Source of the DNA: Lineus longissimus
Lineage: Eukaryota; Nemertea; Pilidiophora; Heteronemertea; Lineidae
DNA length: 64,000 bases
Direction of reading: 5' to 3'
Assembly (NCBI RefSeq): GCF_910592395.1
Contig: NC_088320.1
Span: 4,898,001 to 4,962,000, forward strand
Positions within the stretch are counted from its first letter, which is position 1. Each line of letters opens with the position of its first letter. This document shows positions 11,701 through 28,203 of the stretch, piece by piece. The notes under the pieces were generated by a model, which was given only the letters and a program-made list of their open reading frames with translations, ran no database searches and was not told where the DNA came from. The position numbers and the translations under genes were made by a program.

Positions 11701-13060
11701 TACCCTATGCCTATTGGTGTTGCTGTGGATCTGCCACACCCCTTAAATCCGTAGGATATGAAAGTCCATATTGTGCTTGGGGTAGATTTTGTTTTGTTGC
11801 GATCTGAGAATCATGGAAATGGAGGGTAACAAATTTTCCATTGCCTTTAAGGGGTCATATGACCCTTTATTGGTGATCTTTTTTACCCTACCTCTACATA
11901 TTGAAGATTCAAAACCCAATGTAAAAGCAGTTGTTTTGAGTTGTGTATTACACATCAACCGGTAGGCCTACAGCTACAAGTACGGTTTATAGTTGTAATT
12001 ATAGGTAATAAAATATGCTATAATTTAGAATTATAAAATCAGTTTTGACAAAAATGCAGATAGAACTAGTTAACCCTGAGCCGACGATATGTCAATATCA
12101 CTTTTGAACGGCAAGGTCAACCTCTTAGATCAAGGTCATATGTACTAAATGGGAGACGAACCGCACTACAGCTTGAAGAGACACCAAGGAACGGTTTTAC
12201 AAGCTTGCCTGCGACACCAGTTCACGTAATGTGGGATCAAAAAAGACTGTAACCCTAAATTACCTGTCACTACTCTCCGTCCTATAGATGAGTGTGTCCT
12301 AAAGTGCCATTAAAAAATTCTTCCTTCTGTGTATTGTGCAAAAACCAAGGCAAATTGCAACAGTATGTATTTATGGACACTGGCAGGTTGTGACAAGGTC
12401 TTCATCTCAGTTCTTGGTTACAAGGCTTCATAGGATCTTTTCTGATACACCTTGCGTATAGCTAGCAAGGAGGATTGCGACAGTAATAAGGATTGCGAGT
12501 GCATACCTAACTGCTTCGACTGAGGTTGGTTGTGACGATGTCTCCATGTGAGACCCTCGGTAACACGGCCTTGTATTACAAACCATATCTGAGACATCCT
12601 GCATACAATAAGGATGATTGCGAAAGTATATCATATTGGTGCGACAGTTAATTATAGTTGTTGACGATGTCTTCATGTACGCACCTTGGTTGGCAAGGGT
12701 TGAGTACGCATAGTGAAGGGGCATGGCACATCCAGCAAAGCACAATTGTTTCAAAATTCACCTGATGATGACATCCATCATTGAAATCAACAAGGTCAAG
12801 GATTGTTCATGTCGGTCAAGTGGTGATAAATTCATTGCTGAGCGTTTTGGAATTCCCTGTTCAAAGTTCGAGTGCTTGGCCTCATTGATAGATTGATAGC
12901 AAGGCAGATTCTGATAGGCCCTAATGTCACCGCGTATCGAGTGTCCCAAAGAAACCGTCAAACTTGTCCTTTTTACATTGTATTTTGTCCTTGCATTTAG
13001 GTATACATGTATGTTGGACAGTTCTCACAGGAATTATTTATCGGATTGCCTACACAATAC

Positions 13061-13187
13061 AAGGGAGTTTTCGCAAATCCCACGAAACGCCAACTAGAAC
13101 GCCTATCTCATCGTTCGAGCTTCTGATGACGATGTCGAGGGACAGCCGTTACACATGTTGACGTTTCGGGGGCTTGCAAAACTTTCT
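13061..13187. mobile_element. MITE upstream of the PECR-like gene
   Basis: The left arm 'agggagttttcgcaaatccc' continues into 'acgaaacgccaac'. The right arm from about 13157 to 13187 is its imperfect reverse complement, with core 'gttgacgtttcggggg'. The arms are about 30 bp around a short loop. The ends resemble those at 10698 and 14313. Confidence 0.65.
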
Positions 13188-13862
13188 AATGTGAAAGTGG
13201 CCTTGGAGAATTTTTGACGTAAGAATTTGTCAATGTCATAGTAAGATTAGCTCAAGTCAATAAATGTGACGGTTTTTTGGGGGAAACCCGATATTTATGA
13301 TTGTGGTAAATAATAGTGGGATTTCCCCAATTTCAACCTTAAGCGAGCATACGTAAGCCGTCCATTTAGGCCAGATATGAACATGATAAAAACGGACATG
13401 GTATATCAATTGAATATTCGGAAAATCCCAGGAACATCAGGTCAGTCGAAATGCCCATTCCGAATCAGCTGACCAAGGTCAATGTTTACTGGGCGAATAA
13501 GTGGACATCCTGAGAGCTACAATGTCTCGTCTAACAGAACGACGGAAAACTCGTGGCAGACGACACGCAAAGACCTGACCATCTTTTGGCGTTTAAATCC
13601 AGACAATTCAAAGACGAGGAAGTCAACACCAGATCCTGATAAGTCACAGAACCAATCATCGTCGTCTTCGGAGTTGTGACGCCATCAGACTTCGGACTTG
13701 GAGCAGATTGCGCAGAGACAAGACAGCCGACGGCTTAGGATTTGTCTCGTCTTCCCAAAGCAACATTGCGAAAAATCTATAGTGTCCCTCCTCAGACGAT
13801 CAAGACTGATCCTTCCTAAGAATTGAGGTTCTGATTGTTAGGGCAATCGCCAGATATCATAA

Positions 13863-17469
<3,607 letters not shown>

Positions 17470-17788
17470 GAACAGGGATGTTTTGGAGACGGGACGATTC
17501 CGAAAATGGAGTCCGAAAATAGTGCTATAAGACAATGGATTCTAATCAACAGGGCCAAAGATATCAAGTCACGATTTGACGCCATTGTAAGCAGTCATTG
17601 CACAATATGGAGATTATCCCAAGTAATCCAGTCTCCTTGACGATGATGACGTCATCACAGTACTCTCCCTGAGAAAGTACCGCGAATGTGCCCCGAGAAG
17701 ACTGTTTATCATCACCATCATCATCTTCTTGGTATCAAATCACATTCTGAATAATATAATAATTATTATTGCGCCACTGGCTGGATTA

Positions 17789-17941
17789 AATAAATTTTAT
17801 ATTCAGATGTTTATTGGTATTGCTATCTTTATATTAAGTGTATAAAAAACCTCATGTATTTCTTGTGTACAAGAAGTTTTGTCTCAATATGTGATATGCG
17901 AGAAGGGGTGCTCTTTTTTATGTGCGCGCCCGTGGAATAAA
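17789..17941 (+). terminator. Two polyadenylation signals of the PECR-like gene
   Basis: AATAAA occurs at 17789-17794 and again at 17936-17941, downstream of the stop at 17469. This suggests a 3' UTR of about 340 or 490 bases with two possible ends. Confidence 0.55.
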
Positions 17942-17999
17942 ATGTATACTACCTTTTATACATTTCTGTGTTGTGATCTGATTTCTTTAAATATTCGCC

Positions 18000-19850
18000 C
18001 AGACGGTGACCATCGGTAATATCGCGAACCTCGAGTTGAACAGCAGTTTCAAAGAGAAAAGTCGGCCGAAACGTCAGAGGACAATCTGACTGAGTACAAT
18101 CCGAGACGGCAGGGGACACCCTGCGTCTATGATCTGAGTCTGAGACGGCAGCATATTGGCTTAGACGGCTGGAGACTGTCTGGCACGGTTGTTCACACAC
18201 GGTAAGGAAGAGCCTAATACGTCAGTGGAGATCGTGATATGGTAGAGGACAGTCCGGGACAGTAAAGGACAGCCTGAGGACTTCCGCTGGCCATGGCTGT
18301 CATCTGCCGTTTCGGACACTTCGACATCTCAAACCGCCCTCTGCCATTCAAGACAGCTTCTTTTCTGTCTCGACTGTCCAGCAAACATGGACAGTCTTCT
18401 ACGGCAGAAATAGCCGAAGATTGCAGAGGACAACCTGCGACGACCGCCGAGAGCATGTGACGACTGAAGACAGTATGAGACAGCAGCAGATTGTCTAAGG
18501 CGGCAGAGGACTGCCTGGTATATACGATAAGGGAGGGTATAATACGTCAATGGACAGCCCAACGTAGCAGAGCCTGGGATGACAGAGGGTCTATAAAGAC
18601 AGAAGACAGCCAAATACGGCAGAGGAAAGTCCGACACGGTAGAGACAGTCCTGGCCGACGCAGGAAAGTCCGAGACGGTATACAGGACAGATGAAGGATT
18701 TCAACATCACAGACTCTCGGCCGCCGTCTTTTGCTTTCCTCTGCCTTCTTGGACTGTCTTCTAACATCTCAGACGTTCCTGTCCTGTCCCAGATTGTGTT
18801 CTGCCATCTCTGACTCCACTTCGCCTACTCGGGCCGTGCTTCGCAGTCTCTGACACTCCTCGTCCATCTCAGACTTTCCCCTCCAGTCTCAGCCTCTGTT
18901 CTTTCGACTCTGGCTGTCCTCCGCTTCCCTTGTGTGTCCACTACCACCTCCGACTCTTTCTGACCGCCTTTTTCTGCTATCAGCCGTCTCATACTGTTAT
19001 ATGCTGTGATGAATGTTCAGAAAAAAGTCTCAGACTGCTAAGGACAGTTTGGATGGTTCTTGGATGTGTCCCATGGCACCTTGGGTCAAACAACAACACA
19101 GAGTGTCCTTTGCCGACGCTGGCTGTCTTCCCGGCCGCCATCATTCCCTCCACTCTGAAGTCTCGGAGAGTCCTCTTTCATCCTGAACTGCCCTCTGCCG
19201 TCTCAAAATGTCTTCTCCTGTCCCAGATTGTACTGCTGTCTCTGGCTATAGGCCGACGGCTTGGGCTGTTCTCTGCCGTCTCGGACACACCTCGGCAATC
19301 TCTGACTTCCCTCTGCCGTCTAAGAATGTTCTCTGTCGTCTCGATTGCACAGTCAACCGTCTAAGACTGCTAAGCACAGTCTTACACCACAGAGGACAGC
19401 CCGAGACGGAGAGAGTCCGAGACGATGGTGGACAGCCTAATACAGCGGAGCACATCCAGAGATGACAAAACACAATCTGAGACAGAAGACAAAAGCATGA
19501 TTTCGTCTGCTAAGGACAGTTGTTCCGAGTTCCAGAACGTATCCCAAAGCAGTATCTCTGCCCCTGCCAACTCAGAAACTCCTGCTTATCTTTTCCTTTT
19601 CTGTCAGAGATTGTGTCCAGTGGCTTGGGTCGTGATCCAGCTTGGATACACCTCAGCCATCTTTGTCGTCTGCTGTTCTGTCGTCCTGACTATCCAGTTG
19701 GAGGCTGTCCAGGACAGTTTTTGACAACAGGACAATCTGAGACGCAAGCGGATTGTCAAAGACGGGAGTGGTCTGTCTGGTATGATAAGGGAGAGCCTAA
19801 TACGTCAGTGGACATACTGTAGTGGCAGACGTCTGTCGTAGAGAGTAGCT
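18000..19850. repeat. Degenerate short-repeat array that changes orientation
   Basis: About 1.8 kb is built from a loose motif of 20-25 bases, roughly 'gagacggcagaggacag'. From about 18060 to 18690 it appears mainly in this orientation. From about 18710 to 19370 it is mainly the reverse complement ('tctgccgtctcagactgtcc'). After about 19380 it returns to the first orientation in part. A longer phrase, 'cctaatacgtcagtgga', recurs near 18212, 18540 (variant) and 19796. The many open frames here are by-products of the repeat. Confidence 0.75.
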
Positions 19851-19940
19851 TCTGTGACTTCAGTGGACAGGTCTCAGATGACAGAAAAAGTTCACAGAAT
19901 ACACATCAAGTAACATGGAGACAAAGTAAGAATTAAAATC

Positions 19941-19946
19941 TTTATT
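19941..19946 (-). terminator. Probable polyadenylation signal of SEC61G
   Basis: 'tttatt' on + reads AATAAA on the minus strand, about 580 bases after the SEC61G stop. No closer canonical signal was noticed. Confidence 0.4.
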
Positions 19947-20522
19947 AGATTCACACAATAAACTAATATAATTTACATCATTAGACATCAATGGATAATT
20001 TACTATGAAACAGAAAGTTTTCCAGCTCATCACATCTGTAAGACAATTTTGTTGAAAGATCTTTTTACACAAAATCGGGAAAATTTCCTGTTTCACCAAC
20101 TTGTTTTCTGGATTGCTCCCAAGAATATCCCCTCATGTGTTTAGACGAACACAGAATTTTGCGTCATTTGCCCCAGATTTTCAGATCCCTCCTCCCCAAT
20201 CCCTACACAATGTATCCCTTGCCCTGATCTCTGCACAAGAGAAACAGGAGAAAACGGTCAAGACAGCCCTGGATACTTTCTCCCATGAAAATGCATTTGT
20301 CCACTGAAAATCACCAGCACAAAGAACTTTTACAGAAAAACTTCAGCAAAAAGATTTCACTTTGGTCAAGAATATGTTTTTCAGTTAGATAATGACACCA
20401 AGTGTTCTTCCAGTGTGCACAAAAATAGTTCTTGTTAACCGCAGGGATGGGAAGTGTTTATAAAATGTCATGTCCATTTTTGAATGGCAATGTACACATA
20501 TGGAAGGTCGTGACTTGTCCAT

Positions 20523-21162
<640 letters not shown>

Positions 21163-21714
21163 GATGCCTGAAAATATAAATTTCATAAGGAACATTCTTT
21201 CAATACTTGGATTAAAAGATAGTCTTTGGCACAGTGCTGCAACCATATTTAGACACAACTCAAGCGTCTGATCTTATTTTTGATTGTTGTACTAGCCAGC
21301 CAAGGACTGGCACTGGCGTATCTCACTATCTGGCAAAGGGCCTAGGGCTATTTATATTAATAAAACTCATAAAAACATAAGATAATGCCTAATGGATAAT
21401 AAAGCATAAGGCATTAAAACTCTTGTGGTGTAATGATAACATACAGTCTACTAAACTGGCCATACTGCACAAACGAACATCTTTATCTGGTGTTCAATTT
21501 AGACGGTAATGTAAATGTACTACAGGACTCATGTACATTTTGTACACGTAGCACAAAATTTTCGACCATTTTGGCCGTCCAAATTGACAGACTAAAATTA
21601 GCTCATACATACAAATTGTGTGCATAAATAGTATGTGAGTAGGATCTTTATGTATCAAAGTAATGCAGTGAAAATTCTTAACGAGAAAGTCGGGAGGAAA
21701 ACGGTGATTTATAC

Positions 21715-21850
21715 CTTATTTTGATGAGAAACTTCCTAACTCTTGAACCGGAACTACGTCGACACTTGAAAAGGAAGTTACAATTCTCGCCACCAGGGTA
21801 CTTTACAAACGAGAAACGAGGTTGATTTTCAGCTGACTGCTTATCAAATA
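21715..21850 (-). other. Possible 5' untranslated exon of SEC61G
   Basis: The first coding exon starts at an acceptor five bases before the ATG, so a noncoding exon must lie upstream. A donor AAG|GTATAA on the minus strand at 21715/21714 is preceded by a more CpG-containing stretch with 'cttccttttc'. This is the best candidate seen. It was chosen by position and donor only, and its 5' limit is a guess. Confidence 0.3.
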
Positions 21851-22893
21851 TCAAAAATCGCATCGAGTTTTATGTAATCGACATTTGGTGATATGTCTGT
21901 TGATGAGATAAGTATGTAGACATATGAAAATACTGCCCATTTTATACTGGTGTATCGTATTTCAGTGTTATTGCAGAGTAGTTGGCAAGAGGAAACAATG
22001 TTTCATGACAATGCTCGGCAAAGTGGTGTAACGGAATTCACAGTCGTTGGTGCATTTGGTCCTTATCTGTCGCCTGTGCTTAAAAATGGGCTAATTCATA
22101 GACAAATATCAAAGCATTTGGTTTAGCTTGTGCTGCTTGAGTAGTAGATCAAATTACACCCTCCTGAGTAGTCAATAATTTATGTTTAAAATCATGGTGT
22201 GGGAGAGCATACAATGGTCAGGAAGGCCTCCCGTATTGGTCATCATGATGATTTCTATAGTGCATACATATCAAATCTTTGGTCAAGCAGTGTAATATCG
22301 GTACATATGCTCTCCCCCGGCCCCCATAGCCAGCAGTGTCAATGCTTTCAAAATGCATACGTCTTTACATGCACATTGGAGTGGAGGCTTTGGCGCTCCT
22401 GAAGTCACAACCTCAGACCGTTGATTTGGTGTCCTCAGATCAGAGGATGATTTCCGTAGGAGTGCAGCTTGTATACAGTGGGTTCTTTTGTATCTAACTC
22501 TCCCTCCAAATCAAATTTAGGCCACTGGCACACCTGGAGTCGCATCAAGCCATGTGTCGTTCACACCAAGACAGACATACCGGCCCAGTTGTCTTTCCAG
22601 ACTACATTTGGTGTCCTCAGAAGGTCATTATTCTAGAACTTGGAGCTTGTACACCCCCTTAAAAACAAGGAATTTCCAGCATATCCATGTGCTCTGCTCC
22701 TCCAAGACAGACGTACCAGTCTACAGGGGCATCCTTCTGTATGAGGAAGTCCTGGTAGTGGTATGTGCTGTCGGTTGCCAACTTTCTCCGCTTTCTTCCA
22801 GATCATTCCGGATAGAAAATATCTTGCAGCTTGAGTGGCAGATCGGATTAAGGATAAGAGGTAATCAGATTGCTCCAGATCACTATAACGACA

Positions 22894-24785
22894 ATGACAA
22901 ACTACACCAGAGTGTTAGTCTATGGGACACTACTCCGAGGACAACCTAACCACTACCTCATACAGAACAAGGACAATGGAGAGGCCAAATATATTGGGAT
23001 AGGACAACTTCAGGACCGGCGTCCCCTCGTGACAGCGACGCCATATAATATACCGTTTCTCTTGGATGTGCCGGGCGAAGGCGAGGTATGAATACTGGTC
23101 TCTGTTGTCTCAAGTCTTGAAGCGGCATCCATGCTTGCTTGATACCTCCCTTTGTATATATGGATTAGAAGAAGAAGGGAAGTTACTTAGTCCCGATTGC
23201 CCTGATCTCTTAAACTCAAAATTCAAGGCTCTTGGCTTAGTTTTCTGCCAGTTTTTGCGAGATATTTTGCAGGATGACAATCGGTGTGTTTGTCTTGGCT
23301 GGATACGGAAATTGGGTAGAAATATGCAGGATGACAATCGGTGTGTTTGTCTTGGCTGGATACGGAAATTGGGTAGAAATATGACTTTGTTACATCCCGA
23401 GAAGTTATGCGTTGGTTGGAATGCATAGCTTAAAGGGGTATGCCGTTCATAATTACTGGTGCAGTTATTGGGCATGCAACTTTGCTGAAAGTTGGTACAT
23501 ATAGCACTAGAGGTCCCGGATATGTGAGAAGAACGTAACGATATCAGAATCTATATCGGTTAACAATCAATCGGGCGCACAAACCCTACAGAAAGCAAGC
23601 ATAGAACCTTGGCAGCAATATGTGTAGTCTTTTCTAGGTTTTGTGCATCAATTATGGGCCGATTGATTGGAGTGATTCTGGTATTTTCACGTACCTGTGT
23701 TCTCCACAAACCAGTGTTGGCAGTAATAGAGCAATATAGTAATGCGACTGCACAAAACCACTCTCCATTGAAAGGAAATACTTTTTTTCAGAATATTACT
23801 GGTGAAATATTTGATGTCGACGACAAAATGCTCAAAGTTTTAGATGACCTAGAAAACCATCCAAATTTTTACCAACGTGAAATTATTCCCTTCACGTTCA
23901 AGAAAGATTCACAAGATAAACCAACAGAGGACAGCACTGGCAGTGCCTGGGTGTATCTCATGAAAGAGTTCAACAAAAAGATGCTGCAACTGCCATTCTT
24001 GAAGTCATACGATTCCAATGATCATTTACGATCTTATAAGAAAAGGTAGAGTGATTGTTCCCCGAGGATTTGAAAGAAGTATCTTGAAATAATGCTTGGC
24101 CGTGTATGATGGCTTGATGCAATGAAGCGAGATGGTGCACCAGCTCCTTTTCGTTAAGACCCAATGAATGCTGAAACTTTTGGTTTAAATTTTGAGCAGT
24201 AGGTATTGTCGCTGTAATAGGTATTGGTGCAAATCAAGCACCTGCACATGAAGCAGGACACAGCACACTCGTTTTGATTTGAATCGTCTGCTAGCTACTG
24301 AAATCTTCGTCTACATTTGGTTTTATTTTAGCGAGGAGGATCTAGAAGATTTAAGTGTTCTCCATGAATTAATTGAGAAAGAAGTCGATAGCATGTGAAC
24401 AAGCTAAGAAAAGTATGCATATTTCACTGCCAGCACGTTGCACTGTATTGCTTCAATCTCTCGCCGAGGCTATTCTTTTCGTCTTTATTCCGACTTTTCC
24501 TTTCCATTTGATGAAATGGACGACGTAGGCATTTAACACGAAGCTTGGAATGCTGAAAGGTGGCTTATAATATTATCATCTCAGTCTTAAGACTTTTGGG
24601 GAATGAAGTTACGATGGCCTCTAATGTATATGAATACCAGTACCCATAGCGCCGTCAGTTTCCAACTAAGTCCAGTTCATTGTTTAATTTCGATTATTTT
24701 TTGCAGGCCAGCAGGGAGGAGCCGTGAAGAACATGCAAAATACTTGAACGACTTCGTCAAAGGGAACAACTGCGATGAAAATTAG
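22894..24785 (+). CDS. GGACT: Gamma-glutamylaminecyclotransferase (AIG2/GGCT fold)
   Basis: Exons: 22894-23085, 23792-24045 and last exon 24707-24785, giving 174 residues. Introns are GT-AG, with phases 0 and 2. The enzyme cleaves gamma-glutamyl-epsilon-lysine, left by breakdown of transglutaminase cross-links, to free lysine and 5-oxoproline. The N-terminus has the YGTLLRGQPN substrate loop. NIPFLLDVPGEGE and TGEIFDVDDKML follow, then LDDLENHPNFYQRE, whose Glu matches the catalytic Glu of the human enzyme. A SYDSNDHLRSYKK segment closes the core. The human protein (153 residues) ends at this point, so the last exon adds a tail of about 26 residues. An alternative last exon lies at 24332-24398. 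Reading straight through the donor gives a stop at once and a 149-residue form. An in-frame ATG eight codons upstream (22870) is possible but gives an unconserved extension. Confidence 0.92.
23270..23383 (+). repeat. Exact 57-bp tandem duplication in GGACT intron 1
   Basis: 'aggatgacaatcggtgtg' starts at 23271 and again at 23328. The two 57-bp units look identical, so the duplication is recent. Its length keeps both strands open across it, which explains two open frames of about 120 codons here. Confidence 0.9.
24332..24398 (+). CDS. GGACT: Alternative last coding exon of GGACT
   Basis: The acceptor 'ttttattttag' ends at 24331. With the two bases left over from exon 2 the reading frame gives an acidic 22-residue tail (SEEDLEDLSVLHELIEKE then VDSM) and a TGA. 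Total protein would be 170 residues. The phase fits exactly and the exon lies before the 24707 exon, so the two are mutually exclusive last exons if both are used. The acceptor, phase and open frame are seen in the sequence. Use of the exon is inferred. Confidence 0.6.
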
Positions 24786-24925
24786 AAAATCATTCTCAGG
24801 AAAATTCTTCACTAAAGCGTGGAATAAAAATTAGAAAAACATTCTCAGGAAAATTCTTCACTAAAGCGTGGAATAAAAATTAGAAAAACATTCTCAGGAA
24901 AATTCTTCACTAAAGCGTGGAATAA
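24781..24925 (+). repeat. Three tandem 49-bp units covering the GGACT stop and polyA signals
   Basis: 'attagaaaa' recurs at 24781, 24830 and 24879. Each unit includes the TAG-containing 'attag' and a 'gcgtggaataa' block. The first two give AATAAA (24823-24828 and 24872-24877). In the third it has become AATAAT. Confidence 0.9.
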
Positions 24926-27900
24926 TTGTGAATATACCGATCGATGAGAATTACTGTAAGACGGGGCGACATCATCCAGAGATCAAGAGGCGGAGGTATA
25001 TTTAAAACCACTGATTACGTCAGGATGGGGTGACATGAGCCCAAAGTGTTATTTCAACCGATATCAGTTTGCGGATACAACTACTCTCCCACTATTGGAT
25101 AAAACCTGTTCAAGTCTGTGAAAGGTACCAGCTTCAATTTATAGATAGCAGCACTTGAGATACAGCTCATCAAGGCAGGATGGCAAACCAATGGTAATAT
25201 TCACAGCATGAAACTATCAGTTGTTAAAAAATATTGGTAACTTGAGCATGATTTGTTAGAGACTGTGGCAAAAGGCTTCACCTATTAGCGTAAGTAATAA
25301 TCCAGTTAAAAACCTATCAGTAAATTCAATTTTGCTACATTTTGCCACAAACTTTGGCTACATGTACAGTCCTTTAGATACAAGCCAGTCCGAGTTGAAT
25401 GAGGCTGCCTCAACCTGACTTGTTTCATAGGAAATTTCACTGCAAATCAATCTTCTATCCTGGGCATGGCTTATCATATTAGTCCTGGCCATGCTTTCTG
25501 CAGCATGAATCCATGGAGTACATGTATTACTGAGCACGAAGTGACCCTTATCAATGACTCTAAACCTCTGCTGTAGTTGTCCTATACATGTCTTCTGAAA
25601 TTGTACAAGAGCTTCCTGGCACAGAGATTGGCAGCTGATCTCGATGCACTGATCTCGAAGCACTGATCTCAAAGTAATGTCGGTCCCCTCAGTCTGAAAT
25701 TAGCTCCTGTGATTTGGTCAGAGGCAACATTTGAATAGTTCATTGGATGTATTATTACTGGTCACAACCAGTCAGGCTTTTCCTTACCGCCTTCTCCCCC
25801 AAAAGTGTCGCAAAGAATGAAATATTAAAATTTTAAATCCTAATCCATGGTCCTTAAATTTTTATAAATTTCTTACTTGCCCCCCCCCCCCCCCAGTCAA
25901 GGTGGTCAAGTGAATAACCTGAGCACTGCAACTATGCAGGTGCCAGGTGCATCATTATCTGCAGGGCGCTGCTAGCGAAATGCATCCCATTAAAACAGCA
26001 GCTACGAGAAACTGGACAATTGGAACCCTGTGGCAATGTAACCTTGCCACAAGCATGAATCACCGTAGTGGATCTCCGACATAACCACTGTGGTCATTCT
26101 CCTGATTATACTGATTAGGGGCCAACAGTACCCTCGCAAAGGTTTCAGGTAAGTTTGGTGTTTGCCAGTAACCAGTTTATTCATGTGAACGACCATAGTA
26201 CTGACAGGTTATATGATCTTGCATTCTGAATAGTTTGATTCTTTATTGATGATCTATACACATGAAATCATATCATAACATTTATGAAAATACACAGAAG
26301 ACGCCCAAGAAAGTATTGCTGTTGACCTCACTACCAGTGCCATTCCTCGAGTTAGATCATGCAAATACATAGCAGGTTTGGCAACTAGATATGAGGTCAG
26401 GGAGATGACACAAATCTCACCGATTGCCACCATTTCGCAGCAATAAATTCCTTGGCAACAATCAAAAGATGACAAAACTAATGAAATAATAGTTTGATAA
26501 ATAAAGATTCTTGTATTATGAACACAGAACCGAAGAAAATTAATGAAATTTTCCAAGATAGGACAGATAAAATTACTCTTTTACATAATTATACACATAA
26601 AGATGAGGTCCAGGGCTGCCAACTCCTATAAAGACTTTATAATCTTCCAAACTTGTCCAATTGTGCACAATTTTTTGAGCAAAAACATAGAACAGTTATT
26701 CTTCCCTAGGTTCTAGGACATGTACAGATTTGCCCTCTTGGAGTTTTAATTCAAGTTAAAATTCAATGAGCAGATTCATAAATGGTAACACCCTTGATGG
26801 GCCATACCAATTACATTGAAATAGAGAAGGCAGCCTTAGTATTTTTCAGGTAACCTGTGATGGACTGTGCCAGTGATTGAACACTGCAATGAGGGGGAAA
26901 TGAAGAACTGAAATTTTCATGATTATTACCGCTTAGCAGTTACCAAATAAATTCAGGGGCTACACTTTATAAGTATAAGAAAGAAAATCAGAGTTATTTT
27001 CCAAAGTTACCAACATTTTACTCAGTACCTTTAAAGCCCATCACAAGACACCTAAAGCGCCCAGCAAACAAGTTTTTTGTCAGAGTGACCACGGTCTGTA
27101 ATAATTGTTGTACGCAACGAAAGTGTCATCAGTGGTGATTGCTGCAGGTGCCTTCGACAAGAATTGGTTGCCATGAATATCAAACTTAGCGGTTACCGAT
27201 TTTACCTGCAGACCAGCGATCTTTTCAGTGCTAACTGAAGCAATAATCATCGAGATAATCATCGCAAGTCGCAGGGATAAAAATATCTCATTTGCGGAGC
27301 ATTTTCAGTTAACATAAAACATAAATAGAGAATACATCTTCAAAATTCTTTCCAAGTCAGGGTGTTTAAAACAAATTGTAAATATTAAACAGTTTTGTTG
27401 AATATTTTAGTTTCTCCTCAGCCCAGGCAATTAATCCAACAACCTGGCGATTTTGAGCAAATTACCCTTGTGATAGAAAGAGATAAACATAAATTTCTCT
27501 CAAAAAAAAGATCCTATCCACACAAACTAATCGTATAAAAAGACTGTCCAAGGTCTTTTTTTTCCTTAAATTTTCATCCTCGATTTGGAATTAGCCTGAT
27601 TTACAATAATGCACCTTTGTGCCAATAATTAGTAAAGACAAAAGCATTTTTTGTGCAAATCCCCATTGTGGTTTCAGCTTCAAGAATAAATGTATTTTCT
27701 GTTATTTAACATGTTTTTTGGGAATCAAACAAATTATACCCTATTTCACCAGAGAAAAAAAACAATCTCATGATTTTGGTGATTTCACGCAGAAAATGAA
27801 ACACGTAAACAAAATATTTCTTTCATCTGAGAAATCAAAGCTAAAGTATCTACCGGTAAATCTATTTTCTTTGACTGAATCTCAACATGACCAAGAACGT

Positions 27901-28120
27901 GCCATTTTAAGTGAAATACTGACAACTTTCCCACTGTACGGTGCCATTTTTTCGTGAAATAGACTAAACAATGATTTGATTTCGAATCAAGCCATATAAG
28001 AGATCATTTCATACTTGCTTAATACCTAATCTTAAAAATCTAAGAATCATTGTATTGTAGCCTAATAAGACTCCATTAGTGAAAATAAGCGTAAAATTAA
28101 CTATAGATATTGGCTAATTA
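24926..28120. other. No recognisable gene
   Basis: AT-rich sequence with a C15 run at 25880-25894. The open frames of up to about 112 codons here show no motif I recognise. Confidence 0.5.
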
Positions 28121-28127
28121 CCTCCTC

Positions 28128-28133
28128 TTTTAT
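28128..28133 (-). terminator. Polyadenylation signal after the long open frame / ADAR2 3' region
   Basis: 'tttatt' on + reads AATAAA on the minus strand, about 70 bases past the TGA that ends the 478-codon frame. This is a natural 3' end for a transcript containing that frame, either its own or a long ADAR2 transcript. Confidence 0.45.
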
Positions 28134-28203
28134 TTAATTGCTGGAAAAAAATAATTAACTGGCATTCAATACTAGTATTTTACAACTTTGTGTCACCTAT
28201 TTT

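Noticed and set aside
18329-19822. Several open frames of 80-144 codons
   Set aside because: They follow the degenerate short-repeat array in many frames and share its composition.
23066-23475. Two open frames of about 120 codons in GGACT intron 1
   Set aside because: They cross an exact 57-bp duplication that keeps frame, and have no homology to GGACT.
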